64,000 bases of DNA from Ignavibacteriota bacterium (GTDB lineage Bacteria > Bacteroidota > Ignavibacteria > UBA10030), in assembly GCA_022616555.1 (NCBI GenBank), contig JAKEEG010000095.1, forward strand, positions 1-64,000, read 5' to 3'. Made by a program: the position numbers and the translations under genes. Positions 25,488 to 33,559 of this stretch are shown here, in pieces; the stretch's first letter is position 1, and each line of letters opens with the position of its first letter. The notes under the pieces were generated by a model that was not told the DNA's origin, ran no database searches, and saw nothing but the letters and a program-made list of their open reading frames with translations.

Positions 25488-27035
25488 TTACCTTCTCCCG
25501 CCGCCGAGCGGATTGCTGTTGGCACGGATGCGGTCTGTGAATTGCTGGCTGGCGAGCTTCGCGCGGGAAATGGAGGTGATTTGAATCGAATCGCCCTCTT
25601 GCAGTCCGCTGACAACTTCGGCATAGTCAAAATTGCTTGCACCCACCTTGATCATCCTGGGAACGAATTCCTCACCATTCTTCACCATCACGACCTTTTC
25701 TTTGACCTCATCAGTGTTTCCTACCTGAGACTGTTTGCGCTGGCGCGGACCCGAGCCCGGCTCGCCGAAGAAAAACATTCCGCCACCTCCGCCGAAATTA
25801 CCACCGCCACCACCGCTCTGAATTCGATTATTGCCTCCGCCTTGACCGCCTCGCTGTGCTCCCATCTGTGCGCGTGCCTTCTCTCGCTCTTCCGGAGACA
25901 TGTTCTCGAGCAGTCCGCGCAGCTTTGGAAACTCATTCCTTCTCTCCTCTTGAGGCAACTTCCTGATATGCTCAAGCATCGCCTGAAATTCTTCTAGCGC
26001 TCCACCACCAGATTTCTTGGCAGTATCCGCTTCAACTTCGGTATGTGCCGTATCCGGCACTTTCAAGGATGCAAGCATCACGCGTCCTTGCTCACTCTGC
26101 GGGTCTTTCACGGCTTCCGTGGGCACCAACAGAACGTTTCGTCTGTTGAAAATTTCGATATCGACCGACGTGCTCATTCCTGCTTTCAAACGCAAACCGA
26201 TGTTTCGTACAAGCACTACGACTTTAAACGTCGTTACGTTTTGCTGCGTTGTTCCGAGCGGGGCGATGCGCACCACTTCGCCCGTGAAACTCTCGTCTGG
26301 AAACGCATCCGCAACGACCTTTGCAGATTGTCCCACTCGTACTTTACCGATGTCCACTTCATCAACGTTCGTTTCGACGTAAACTTGTTCCATATCTGCA
26401 ATCGTTGCCAAGAGTGTTCCGCCCCCTACATTCGAAACGGCGGATGCGATTATTTGCCCCACATCAACCGCTTTCGACAGGATAACGCCATCGATAGGAG
26501 CAAGGATGCGCGTGTCACGAAGCCGCTCACCCGCTGACGAGAGAGCCGCCTTCGCTTTCACAAGCTGTGATTGCGTGCGAACATAATCCGTCTGCGTTTG
26601 GTCTAATTCCTGTTGGGAAACAAGATTCTTTTCAAACAACTCCTTGTAGCGGGTATGATTGTTGCTGGATTGCTGAAACGCCGCTTCGGCGAGCGCCAAA
26701 TCGGCTTTCGCCTGCTCGTAGTCGTTCTTGGTCGTTGTCTGGTCGAGAGCGATGAGGAGGTCTCCCCTCTTCGCGGACTGGCCTTCTTCAAAGCGAAGCT
26801 CCAGGATCTGTCCGCTCGCCTTCGAACGAATATCGACTTTGTTGATCGGCTGAACGACGCCGTTTGCCGACACGACGAGGTTCAAGTCGCCGCGAGTCAC
26901 ATCCACCACTCGCTGCACTTGGCCGCTGACAGTTTCCACGGCTTCCGTGGTGCCATTTCCCAGGAAATAATACCCGACGCCAAAGACGACCACAACCACA
27001 ATGCCGGCGTACAGGAATTTTCTAATGCGCTTCAT
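25488..27035 (-). CDS. MacA/HlyD-like efflux adaptor with a large C-terminal insertion
   Basis: A 515-residue membrane-fusion protein with one N-terminal TM anchor, a lipoyl-like half ('KVDIRSKASGQILELRFEEGQ'), a helical hairpin, 'RILAPIDGVILSKAVDVGQI' and a beta-barrel domain. The membrane-proximal C-terminal domain is split by roughly 110 residues. These comprise a predicted helical part with 'LPQEERRNEF' and 'MSPEEREKAR', reminiscent of Spy/CpxP LTxxQ helices, followed by a Gly-rich stretch (about residues 395-432). Typical MacA proteins are ~370-400 residues. An SD 'AAGGAG' lies upstream. It is directly upstream of the MacB-like permease. Confidence 0.9.
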   Translation of the reverse strand: MKRIRKFLYAGIVVVVVFGVGYYFLGNGTTEAVETVSGQVQRVVDVTRGDLNLVVSANGVVQPINKVDIRSKASGQILELRFEEGQSAKRGDLLIALDQTTTKNDYEQAKADLALAEAAFQQSSNNHTRYKELFEKNLVSQQELDQTQTDYVRTQSQLVKAKAALSSAGERLRDTRILAPIDGVILSKAVDVGQIIASAVSNVGGGTLLATIADMEQVYVETNVDEVDIGKVRVGQSAKVVADAFPDESFTGEVVRIAPLGTTQQNVTTFKVVVLVRNIGLRLKAGMSTSVDIEIFNRRNVLLVPTEAVKDPQSEQGRVMLASLKVPDTAHTEVEADTAKKSGGGALEEFQAMLEHIRKLPQEERRNEFPKLRGLLENMSPEEREKARAQMGAQRGGQGGGNNRIQSGGGGGNFGGGGGMFFFGEPGSGPRQRKQSQVGNTDEVKEKVVMVKNGEEFVPRMIKVGASNFDYAEVVSGLQEGDSIQITSISRAKLASQQFTDRIRANSNPLGGGRR

Positions 27036-27093
27036 AACAACTTTTCTCCTTAAAGTATCACGTGCATAAATAAATCTGGATTACCGAAACAAA

Positions 27094-27474
27094 CTACATC
27101 GGGTTCTGCCGTTTCTTTTGGTCACGCTCATCAATTTCTTTGATGAACTCATCGTAGCGCGTGTTTTGCTCGGGCGTCAGCAGTTTTCTGATTTCTTGCC
27201 GGAGTGTATCTCGCTGCAATTTGAACCTTTGTGAATACTGCTGCGAAATCGTGTCGATTTTCGAGCGGTGCACTTCGACGATTGAATCGACAGTTGCCTG
27301 CTGCCTCTGGTCGAGCTGGAGCTTCTCAGCAAAATGCTTACGTATTTCAGATCGCTCCGGCTTTTTGTGCGACCGTCCCCTATTGAAATAATCCTTTCCC
27401 ACAAACCCGCCTCCAACACCGCCCAGGAGAAACGCTACAATAATAAACAAAAACGTTTTAGTCCTTGCGCTCAT
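27094..27474 (-). CDS. Spy/CpxP-like periplasmic protein
   Basis: A 126-residue protein with an N-terminal membrane or signal segment ('TFLFIIVAFLLGG') and a highly charged helical body containing 'QLDQRQQATVDS' and 'LLTPEQNTRYDEF', the LTxxQ-type motif of Spy/CpxP and related heavy-metal sensor proteins. Such proteins act as periplasmic chaperones or stress sensors. Its place between the anti-sigma factor and the efflux genes suggests an accessory sensing or buffering role in the same regulon (inference). Confidence 0.75.
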   Translation of the reverse strand: MSARTKTFLFIIVAFLLGGVGGGFVGKDYFNRGRSHKKPERSEIRKHFAEKLQLDQRQQATVDSIVEVHRSKIDTISQQYSQRFKLQRDTLRQEIRKLLTPEQNTRYDEFIKEIDERDQKKRQNPM

Positions 27475-27500
27475 TCGGTCTTCCTTTTTAGTAGTCTTCT

Positions 27501-27953
27501 TTAGCGCTCCATCATCGCAAGGATCATGTCTTCTTTAGACACTTCTCCCCGCAATAAGGTTTGCTGAACCGTTGAATCGACTGAGACCCCGGAAAATCCG
27601 GGCTCAATTGTCATTTGTTGTTCGGAACTGTTCAGGCTGTCGACACTCACAACAAGAAACACGACAAGCATAAGTGCAATAACCAACCTGCGTGCAAAAA
27701 TTTCCACGCCACCCCACATAACCTGAGGGTCGACAAGTAGTCGGGCAGCCCGCGTTACATCAGATGCGAAGCTCGCTGCCAGGTTTTGCGCTGCCGCAGC
27801 ACGGATACTAGCGCGGAGCAGCCGGTATTCCTCAGCAGCCCTGCGACATTCCGGACAGTTCGAGATATGGCTTTTTATTTCCGCCTCATCGAGTTTGTTG
27901 AGCTCACCGTCAACAAACGCCGAAAGTTTTTCTTGTAGTAACGTATGGTTCAT
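27501..27953 (-). CDS. Anti-sigma factor with zinc-finger (ZAS) domain
   Basis: A 150-residue protein. The N-terminal half has the ZAS motif His-X3-Cys-X2-Cys in 'HISNCPECRR', and a TM segment ('LVIALMLVVFLVVSV') follows about two-thirds along. The short C-terminal part would be periplasmic. It overlaps the sigma-factor gene by 4 bp, so it almost certainly sequesters that sigma factor at the membrane until released by an envelope signal. Confidence 0.88.
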   Translation of the reverse strand: MNHTLLQEKLSAFVDGELNKLDEAEIKSHISNCPECRRAAEEYRLLRASIRAAAAQNLAASFASDVTRAARLLVDPQVMWGGVEIFARRLVIALMLVVFLVVSVDSLNSSEQQMTIEPGFSGVSVDSTVQQTLLRGEVSKEDMILAMMER

Positions 27954-28531
27954 AACCGCTCATGGAAATACTCCTTGAGGAATTCGCGCAACTCAGTCCG
28001 CGCCCGAAAAATTCTCGACTTCACCGCCTGAGGCGTGATGCCCAAGACTTTCGCGATCTCATCGTATGACATGTCATTGTACTCGCGCAAGACTAGCACG
28101 GTTTTGTGTTCCTGCGAAAGCTTCTCTAACGCCATCAACACCGTATCTTTTTTCTCTTTGCCGAGAACATCCTCGAGCCCCGTTTTCGGTTCAATCGACT
28201 TGGTTTCTTTTTCAAGCCGGTCTTCAGTAAAAAAATCGAGCGAGAGCGCCCGTCGTATTTTTCGGCGCCGGATTTCGTCTATACACAAATTGACGACAAT
28301 CCGGTAGAGCCACGAATAGAATGACGAATCGAATTCAAATCTTCCGAGCGACTTATACACCCGGAGGAATGCTTCCTGCGCCAAGTCTTCGATGTCCGCC
28401 CGGTCGCCCATCGTCAAATAGATGATGTTCGCGACCTGACGTTGATAGCGACGGACTAATGTCTCAAACGCTTTCTCATCGCCCGCTTGAAACGAGCGAA
28501 CGAGCTGCAGGTCATCGTGAGCCTGATTCAC
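27950..28531 (-). CDS. ECF-type RNA polymerase sigma factor (RpoE-like)
   Basis: A sigma70-family regulator with region 2 ('FETLVRRYQRQV', 'DLAQEAFLRVYKSL', 'SWLYRIVVNLCIDEIRRRK') and region 4 ('VLREYNDMSYDEIAKVLGI', 'AVKSRIFRARTELRE'); no region 1 or 3, as expected for an ECF factor. The start is uncertain: GTG 28531 gives a normal N-terminus, and a longer frame begins at TTG 28600. Between them lies a perfect 14-bp palindrome (28572-28585) abutting a GGGAGGA sequence. It probably controls the downstream anti-sigma and efflux genes and itself. Confidence 0.9.
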   Translation of the reverse strand: MNQAHDDLQLVRSFQAGDEKAFETLVRRYQRQVANIIYLTMGDRADIEDLAQEAFLRVYKSLGRFEFDSSFYSWLYRIVVNLCIDEIRRRKIRRALSLDFFTEDRLEKETKSIEPKTGLEDVLGKEKKDTVLMALEKLSQEHKTVLVLREYNDMSYDEIAKVLGITPQAVKSRIFRARTELREFLKEYFHERL

Positions 28532-28638
28532 AGTCGCAAGAGTTAGACGGGATTGTGAGTGAAAAGTTTCCTCCCGGAATTCCGGGACTCGGCGATGCAA
28601 CTACCCCTAAACAGCACGGGTCGAGGTATCGTAGAGTT

Positions 28639-29757
28639 TTACGGGGAATTCGTTTTCGCTATGCGGTCGATAACGCCGCCTCCGAGAACATCGCTTCCTT
28701 CATAAAAAACAACCGACTGTCCCGGTGTAATAGCCTTTTTAGGCTCATCGAAAACGACCCGAACCGCACCCCCATGAAGCGGGTATAACGTGGCGGGAGA
28801 ATGGACATCCTTGTACCGTACAGCGGCATCGACACGCAGGGGGTTTTCGAGGCGTTCAATGCCGATAAAATTTACGTTCTCTGCTACAAGCTCGCGCTGC
28901 AAGAGATCTTCTTCTCTTCCGATATGAACCGTATTGGTTTCACTTTCAATCTGCGTCACATAAACCGGCTCGCCGTACGCTCCAATGCCTTTGCGCTGAC
29001 CGACTGTGTAAAACGGATAACCACGGTGCCTGCCGACAACCTTACCTTCCCAGACGATATCGCCATTGACAACCTCAGTCTCTAGTTGCGGAACGCGTTC
29101 TTTCAAGAAGCGCTCATACTTGTTATCGGGAACAAAGCAAATCTCGTAGCTTTCCCGCTTAGACGCAGTCCGGAGGCCGAATTGTTCCGCAAGACGACGA
29201 GTTTCTTTTTTCAACTGGGCTCCCAATGGGAACATCGTTCTGCTGAGCGCTTGTTGCGAAAGAGCCCACAACGCATACGATTGGTCCTTGCGAAGGTCAA
29301 GGGACTGAGAAACGACATACCGCTTGCGCTCCGAATTGAAACGCACCTGCGCGTAATGGCCTGTGGCGATAAAGTCGGCGCCGAGCGCATCGGCTTTCCG
29401 CAGAAGCTCTCCCCACTTGATCTCACGATTGCAGATGATACAGGGATTGGGCGTTCGGCCGCGGAGATACTCGGCAACGAAATTGTCGATGACTTCCTTG
29501 CCGAAAGCTTTGCGGAAATCGACGACGTAATGCGGAATGCCAAGCTGGCTTGCCACCATGCGCGCGTCATTCATCGCACCGAGGCCGCAGCAACTCGTTT
29601 CGTTCGCCACGTTGCCGCCGACATCATCGAACTCGTACGTCTTCATCGTCACGCCGATAACCTTGTAGCCTTGCTCGAGAAGCAATGCCGCTGCGACGGA
29701 CGAATCGACTCCCCCGCTCATAGCAACGACAACTGTATGGTTCTTGTTGTTCTGCAT
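28639..29757 (-). CDS. mnmA: tRNA-specific 2-thiouridylase MnmA
   Basis: A 372-residue enzyme that 2-thiolates U34 in tRNA-Lys, -Glu and -Gln using persulfide sulfur. It has the ATP PP-loop 'AMSGGVDSSVAA', the catalytic Cys in 'TPNPCIICNREIKW', a second family Cys in the 'YEICFVPD' region, and the C-terminal OB-like domain. A start at 29757 ('MQNNKN') is chosen, because a longer frame to 29814 would run through the terminator at 29801-29830. The sigma gene follows closely (38-107 bp depending on its start). Confidence 0.95.
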   Translation of the reverse strand: MQNNKNHTVVVAMSGGVDSSVAAALLLEQGYKVIGVTMKTYEFDDVGGNVANETSCCGLGAMNDARMVASQLGIPHYVVDFRKAFGKEVIDNFVAEYLRGRTPNPCIICNREIKWGELLRKADALGADFIATGHYAQVRFNSERKRYVVSQSLDLRKDQSYALWALSQQALSRTMFPLGAQLKKETRRLAEQFGLRTASKRESYEICFVPDNKYERFLKERVPQLETEVVNGDIVWEGKVVGRHRGYPFYTVGQRKGIGAYGEPVYVTQIESETNTVHIGREEDLLQRELVAENVNFIGIERLENPLRVDAAVRYKDVHSPATLYPLHGGAVRVVFDEPKKAITPGQSVVFYEGSDVLGGGVIDRIAKTNSP

Positions 29758-29800
29758 TGGTAAATGTAAAAATACGAAAAATTCCCTTGATTCGCAAAAC

Positions 29801-29830
29801 AGAAAAGGCGACATATCTGCCGCCTTTTCT
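29801..29830 (-). terminator. Intrinsic terminator after the TlpA-like gene
   Basis: AGAAAAGGCG (29801-29810) pairs perfectly with CGCCTTTTCT (29821-29830). It lies 26 bp beyond the stop codon of the minus-strand thioredoxin gene. Confidence 0.7.
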
Positions 29831-29855
29831 ATTTAACAGCACTACTGAGGCCTGT

Positions 29856-30404
29856 TTAACTTGCCGACTGCGCTTTTTCCAATTCCTTCTTGAATTGCTC
29901 GTAGCTTCGCTGACCAACAAGGAACGACCGGCGTTTTCCCGAAGCATCAAAAATGAGGGTGGTTGGTAGCGCACCGCTCCACTTCGGGTCGATGGCATTG
30001 ATCAAAGCGTCCGGGTCATTTTCCGCAACGAGGACACGAAAAGCTACCTTGTGTTCCTGGAGAAATGGCAGGATTTTCGAATCCACTTCGTCCGGATAGT
30101 CGAAACTAATTGCCACAAACTCGACCTCGCCTGGCATCTCGTCTGCTAGTCGAACGATATCCGGGAACTCCTCAACGCATGGAGCGCACCATGTTGCCCA
30201 AAGGTTAAGGAAAAGCACCTTGCCATTCCGCTCGTTGACTAGCTGTTTGACGCTTTGTGCATCTATGACTTCAACGGTTTGTGTTTGGAGTCCCGCTGCC
30301 GAGCTTAATGCCACTTTCGCCGAATCTCCCGATTGCTCTTTCGCGTCGCAACCAAGCAATAAGCCAAGCACTGTGCCTACGAGAAATACTCGAAACAGAC
30401 TCAC
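29856..30404 (-). CDS. TlpA/ResA-like thiol-disulfide lipoprotein
   Basis: A 182-residue protein with lipobox 'LGLLLGC' and a thioredoxin fold with active site 'WATWCAPC' (CxxC) and the cis-Pro region 'GALPTTLIFD'. It is likely a periplasm-facing reductant for cytochrome maturation, metal insertion or disulfide repair. Its ATG overlaps the stop of the upstream redoxin gene (ATGA), so the two are co-translated. Confidence 0.88.
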   Translation of the reverse strand: MSLFRVFLVGTVLGLLLGCDAKEQSGDSAKVALSSAAGLQTQTVEVIDAQSVKQLVNERNGKVLFLNLWATWCAPCVEEFPDIVRLADEMPGEVEFVAISFDYPDEVDSKILPFLQEHKVAFRVLVAENDPDALINAIDPKWSGALPTTLIFDASGKRRSFLVGQRSYEQFKKELEKAQSAS

Positions 30405-30976
30405 TGGCTCACACTCACGCGTTTAATCGTACATCCAAACGCTTTCGTCTCAGCAATGCTCACCGGCTTACCGGCAAGGATTTCATCCAGCGTGCGGCGG
30501 AGGTCTTTTTCTTTCACTTCCTCAAGACGACGGGAATTATCGATGCGACCATGATACAAAAGTTCAAAGTCCGAGTTCAACACATAAATCTCAGGCGTGA
30601 AGGAGGCTTGGAACTTGTCGGCGATGACGTTATTCCAATCCTTCAAAATGGTGAACTCCAGCTTGTTGTCTTTAGCGTGTCCTTTAATCTCTTCAACGCT
30701 CTCCTGTTTGTTGGAATTGATTCCGACAAAAGCTACATCCTTGCCTTTGTAGTCTTTGTACAGCTCCGCCATACGCTCATTGTATGCGTTGGAGATTGGG
30801 CACTGTGTAGCGATAAACATCACCACAATTGCCTTGGAGTCTTTGAAATCAGCTAACGAATGCTTGGTGCCGTTATAGTCGTCTAGTGTAAAGTTCTCAA
30901 ACTTCTTCGGGTCATTTGCAAATGCCAGCCCTGACACGAAGAGTGCCAACAGCACGAGTGAAAGAATCCTTTTCAT
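30401..30976 (-). CDS. Secreted peroxiredoxin-like redoxin
   Basis: A 191-residue protein with a signal peptide ('LVLLALFVSGLAFA') and an AhpC/TSA-like thioredoxin fold. The single active-site Cys lies in 'ATQCPISNAYNERM', so a CxxC pair is absent. 'FTPEIYVLN' holds the cis-Pro and the C-terminal 'KAFGCTIKRV' supplies another Cys. This pattern is seen in a family of exported redoxins of unknown substrate. A strong SD (AGGAGG) and a promoter (31025-31053) precede it. Confidence 0.8.
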   Translation of the reverse strand: MKRILSLVLLALFVSGLAFANDPKKFENFTLDDYNGTKHSLADFKDSKAIVVMFIATQCPISNAYNERMAELYKDYKGKDVAFVGINSNKQESVEEIKGHAKDNKLEFTILKDWNNVIADKFQASFTPEIYVLNSDFELLYHGRIDNSRRLEEVKEKDLRRTLDEILAGKPVSIAETKAFGCTIKRVSVSQ

Positions 30977-31024
30977 CGCATGCCTCCTGAATTAATGATG
31001 AGAGATAGTAATGCTTTTAAAGGC

Positions 31025-31053
31025 TATTTATGATATATGATAACAACGCTCAA
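31025..31053 (-). promoter_or_regulatory. Promoter of the redoxin-TlpA operon
   Basis: On the minus strand TTGAGC (31053-31048), 17-bp spacer, TAAATA (31030-31025), about 50 bp upstream of the ATG. Confidence 0.45.
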
Positions 31054-31077
31054 ACGAATAAAAAGTTTCCGAATATA

Positions 31078-33483
31078 TTATTTCATGCCCGCCTGCATCT
31101 TTCGGTTTTTGGCGTATTTATCTGCCCACTCGAGCATCTCTGCAAGAACATGTAATACGGATTCGCGAGCGGCATAACCGTGGCTTTCATAAGGCAACAT
31201 CACGAGCCTTGCTGTGCCGCCATTACCTTTAATGGCTTGGTACATACGCTCGGATTGGATTGGGTATGTGCCAGAGTTATTATCCGCCTCGCCGTGAATG
31301 AGCAAGATCGGCTCGTTAACCTTATGCGCGTAGGTGAAAGGCGAGACTTTCATATACGTATCAGTTGCCTCCCAGAATGAACGACGTTCACTCTGGAATC
31401 CAAAAGGCGTCAGCGTACGGTTGTATGCCCCGCTGCGGGCAATGCCTGTAGCAAACAAATCTGAATGAGCGAGTAAGTTCGCGGTCATGAACGCGCCATA
31501 ACTGTGTCCTGAAACAAGCACGCGGCTTTTATCGGCAATCCCCATTTCGTCCATTTTGTCGATTGCGGCTTTCGCGGCGGAAACAATTTGTTCTACGTAT
31601 GTGTTGTTCATCGTCTCAGGATCACCAACGACCGGCATTGTTGCATCCATCAGAACTGCATAACCCTGAGTTACAAAAAACAATGGTGATGTCCCCCGCA
31701 AAAATGTAAACGAGTTCGGCGAGCCGCGCACTTGTCCCGCGGTGCTTGCGTCCGTGTATTCCAAAGGATACGCCCAGACCAACAATGGCAACCGTTCCCC
31801 CTTCTTATAACCAGGAGGCAAATAGAGCGTTCCGGAAAGCGGCACCCCATCCATACGGGAATACTTGACCAGCTCTTTGTGCATTCCTGTTAACTGCGGC
31901 GCTGGGTCTTTGAAATCCGTTAGGGCTTCACGTTTGTCCGACCCTATTGCTCGTCGATACCAATTCGGCGGGACAGTTTTCGTCTCGTATCGCGTAACTA
32001 TTGATGTCCGTGAATTCCCCACAAACGCGACGAACGATTCCAGGCTTGTCTCATCGCAATGGAACAATCGTTCTTTTGCGAGAGTATTGATGTTGAGTTT
32101 ATCGAGGAACGGTCTATCGCCCTGCTCAGTCGCCCCTCGTCCCGTGAAATAAATCCAATCGCCGTCTTGCGCAAGAACCCATTCTCCATCCTTTGTTATC
32201 GAGTACACCGGATTGCCCGGATCCTTATATGAATCCTGCACACTTAGGTCAAAAATAGTTCTTTTTGATTTTTCCGGCTTGGAGAGATTAATGAGGTGCG
32301 TAGTACGCCAGCGGCGGTCACGGTTGTATTCCGTCAATAATGCGACGTCTTTTTCCGACATCCACTCAAACCCGGCATACCTGTGCTCGAGTTTTGTGAT
32401 TGCGCGAACGCTACCATTAAAGGGCGCGGAGAGCGTCATCAATTGGTCGCGATGCGAGACCTTCGCCTTCGGGTCGCCGCCGTCGAGCGCCTCTACCCAC
32501 ACCAACGTTGCATCATGAAGCGGCTGCCAATTGACGTTACGCGGCCCGGTGACGACGCCTTGAGTGGGGATAGCATCTGAAACGCTAAACTCCGCAACAG
32601 TCTTTACTACACCACCTTTCATGTCCATTACGTCAATTGAGCGCGCAAAGTAGAAGTACGGCACACGATAAGAAAAAGGCCGTTTAAGCTTGATCGCAAG
32701 AATGAACTCGCCGTCCGGAGAAACGTCAACCGACGAAAACATGCCGGGACTGCCAAACTCACTGACAACTCCTGTGTTTGAATTAACAAGAGTAAGCTGA
32801 TTTGTTGCAAAATACTCAAACAGGTCTTCGTCGTGGGGGTTTTTAAGTAAGTCTTGGTACGTGTATACACCCGCCTGTTTGCCTGAAGTTTCTTCGATAA
32901 CGGGTCCGGAGGGAGCTTTTGGAGCTTCAGGCGCTTTTCCTCTCCCTTCGGGAACCGCCTTAACCAACAGATGTATGTTATCATTCATCCATTGAATCGG
33001 CGAGCCAAGGACATCGTTTACGCGAAGAGTACCAATGGATTTCGCCTCTCCCGTTGTCGCGTCCGCGACCCATAATTCCACACCATCTTCGAGGTCCCGG
33101 GTGAAGGCAATTTTCTTCCCGTCGTTTGACCACGAAGGGACGCTAATGATTGCCCCTGCAGGAATATTAATCCGAACTTCCTTGTCATCAGAAATCCATT
33201 TTATGGCAACTCCGGTGAATTGCGTGATGCGCTGTCTCGCATTCAACATGGGATTGATCCGTAACCCGCCAATACGATAATACGGCTGGGCGAGGAACGC
33301 AATCGAAGGGTGTGCCTTATATTCAACCAGCATAATCGCGTCGCGTGTCGGATTAACATTCACTATGGGAGTCGGTGGAGCGTCGAGAATATCAACTATC
33401 TCCTTCGGCGGATTTTTATATCGCTCTTGCGCAAAGGCAAGACTAAGAAATGAACAGAGCAGGACAACGATAGATTTTTTCAT
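31078..33483 (-). CDS. Secreted S9-family prolyl oligopeptidase-like peptidase
   Basis: An 801-residue protein with a signal peptide ('VLLCSFLSLAFA'), a WD/PD40-like beta-propeller N-terminal part and a C-terminal alpha/beta-hydrolase domain. The catalytic triad is Ser in 'VSGHSYGAFMTA', Asp in 'IHGEADNNSGT' and His in 'YESHGYAAR'. Relatives include dipeptidyl aminopeptidases and glutamyl endopeptidases that degrade peptides in the periplasm or outside the cell. An AGGAGAT SD lies upstream. Confidence 0.92.
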   Translation of the reverse strand: MKKSIVVLLCSFLSLAFAQERYKNPPKEIVDILDAPPTPIVNVNPTRDAIMLVEYKAHPSIAFLAQPYYRIGGLRINPMLNARQRITQFTGVAIKWISDDKEVRINIPAGAIISVPSWSNDGKKIAFTRDLEDGVELWVADATTGEAKSIGTLRVNDVLGSPIQWMNDNIHLLVKAVPEGRGKAPEAPKAPSGPVIEETSGKQAGVYTYQDLLKNPHDEDLFEYFATNQLTLVNSNTGVVSEFGSPGMFSSVDVSPDGEFILAIKLKRPFSYRVPYFYFARSIDVMDMKGGVVKTVAEFSVSDAIPTQGVVTGPRNVNWQPLHDATLVWVEALDGGDPKAKVSHRDQLMTLSAPFNGSVRAITKLEHRYAGFEWMSEKDVALLTEYNRDRRWRTTHLINLSKPEKSKRTIFDLSVQDSYKDPGNPVYSITKDGEWVLAQDGDWIYFTGRGATEQGDRPFLDKLNINTLAKERLFHCDETSLESFVAFVGNSRTSIVTRYETKTVPPNWYRRAIGSDKREALTDFKDPAPQLTGMHKELVKYSRMDGVPLSGTLYLPPGYKKGERLPLLVWAYPLEYTDASTAGQVRGSPNSFTFLRGTSPLFFVTQGYAVLMDATMPVVGDPETMNNTYVEQIVSAAKAAIDKMDEMGIADKSRVLVSGHSYGAFMTANLLAHSDLFATGIARSGAYNRTLTPFGFQSERRSFWEATDTYMKVSPFTYAHKVNEPILLIHGEADNNSGTYPIQSERMYQAIKGNGGTARLVMLPYESHGYAARESVLHVLAEMLEWADKYAKNRKMQAGMK

Positions 33484-33515
33484 GGGAGATCTCCTGAATA
33501 TTTTTCTTGCCCAGC

Positions 33516-33544
33516 AACTTACGAAGTCTGAAGAACAGAGTCAA
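33516..33544 (-). promoter_or_regulatory. Promoter of the S9 peptidase gene
   Basis: On the minus strand TTGACT (33544-33539), 17-bp spacer, TAAGTT (33521-33516), about 30 bp before the start. Confidence 0.45.
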
Positions 33545-33559
33545 AACTTAAATCAGAAC

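Noticed and set aside
29086-29763. 225-aa plus-strand ORF
   Set aside because: Antisense to mnmA, whose PP-loop and catalytic Cys are clear.
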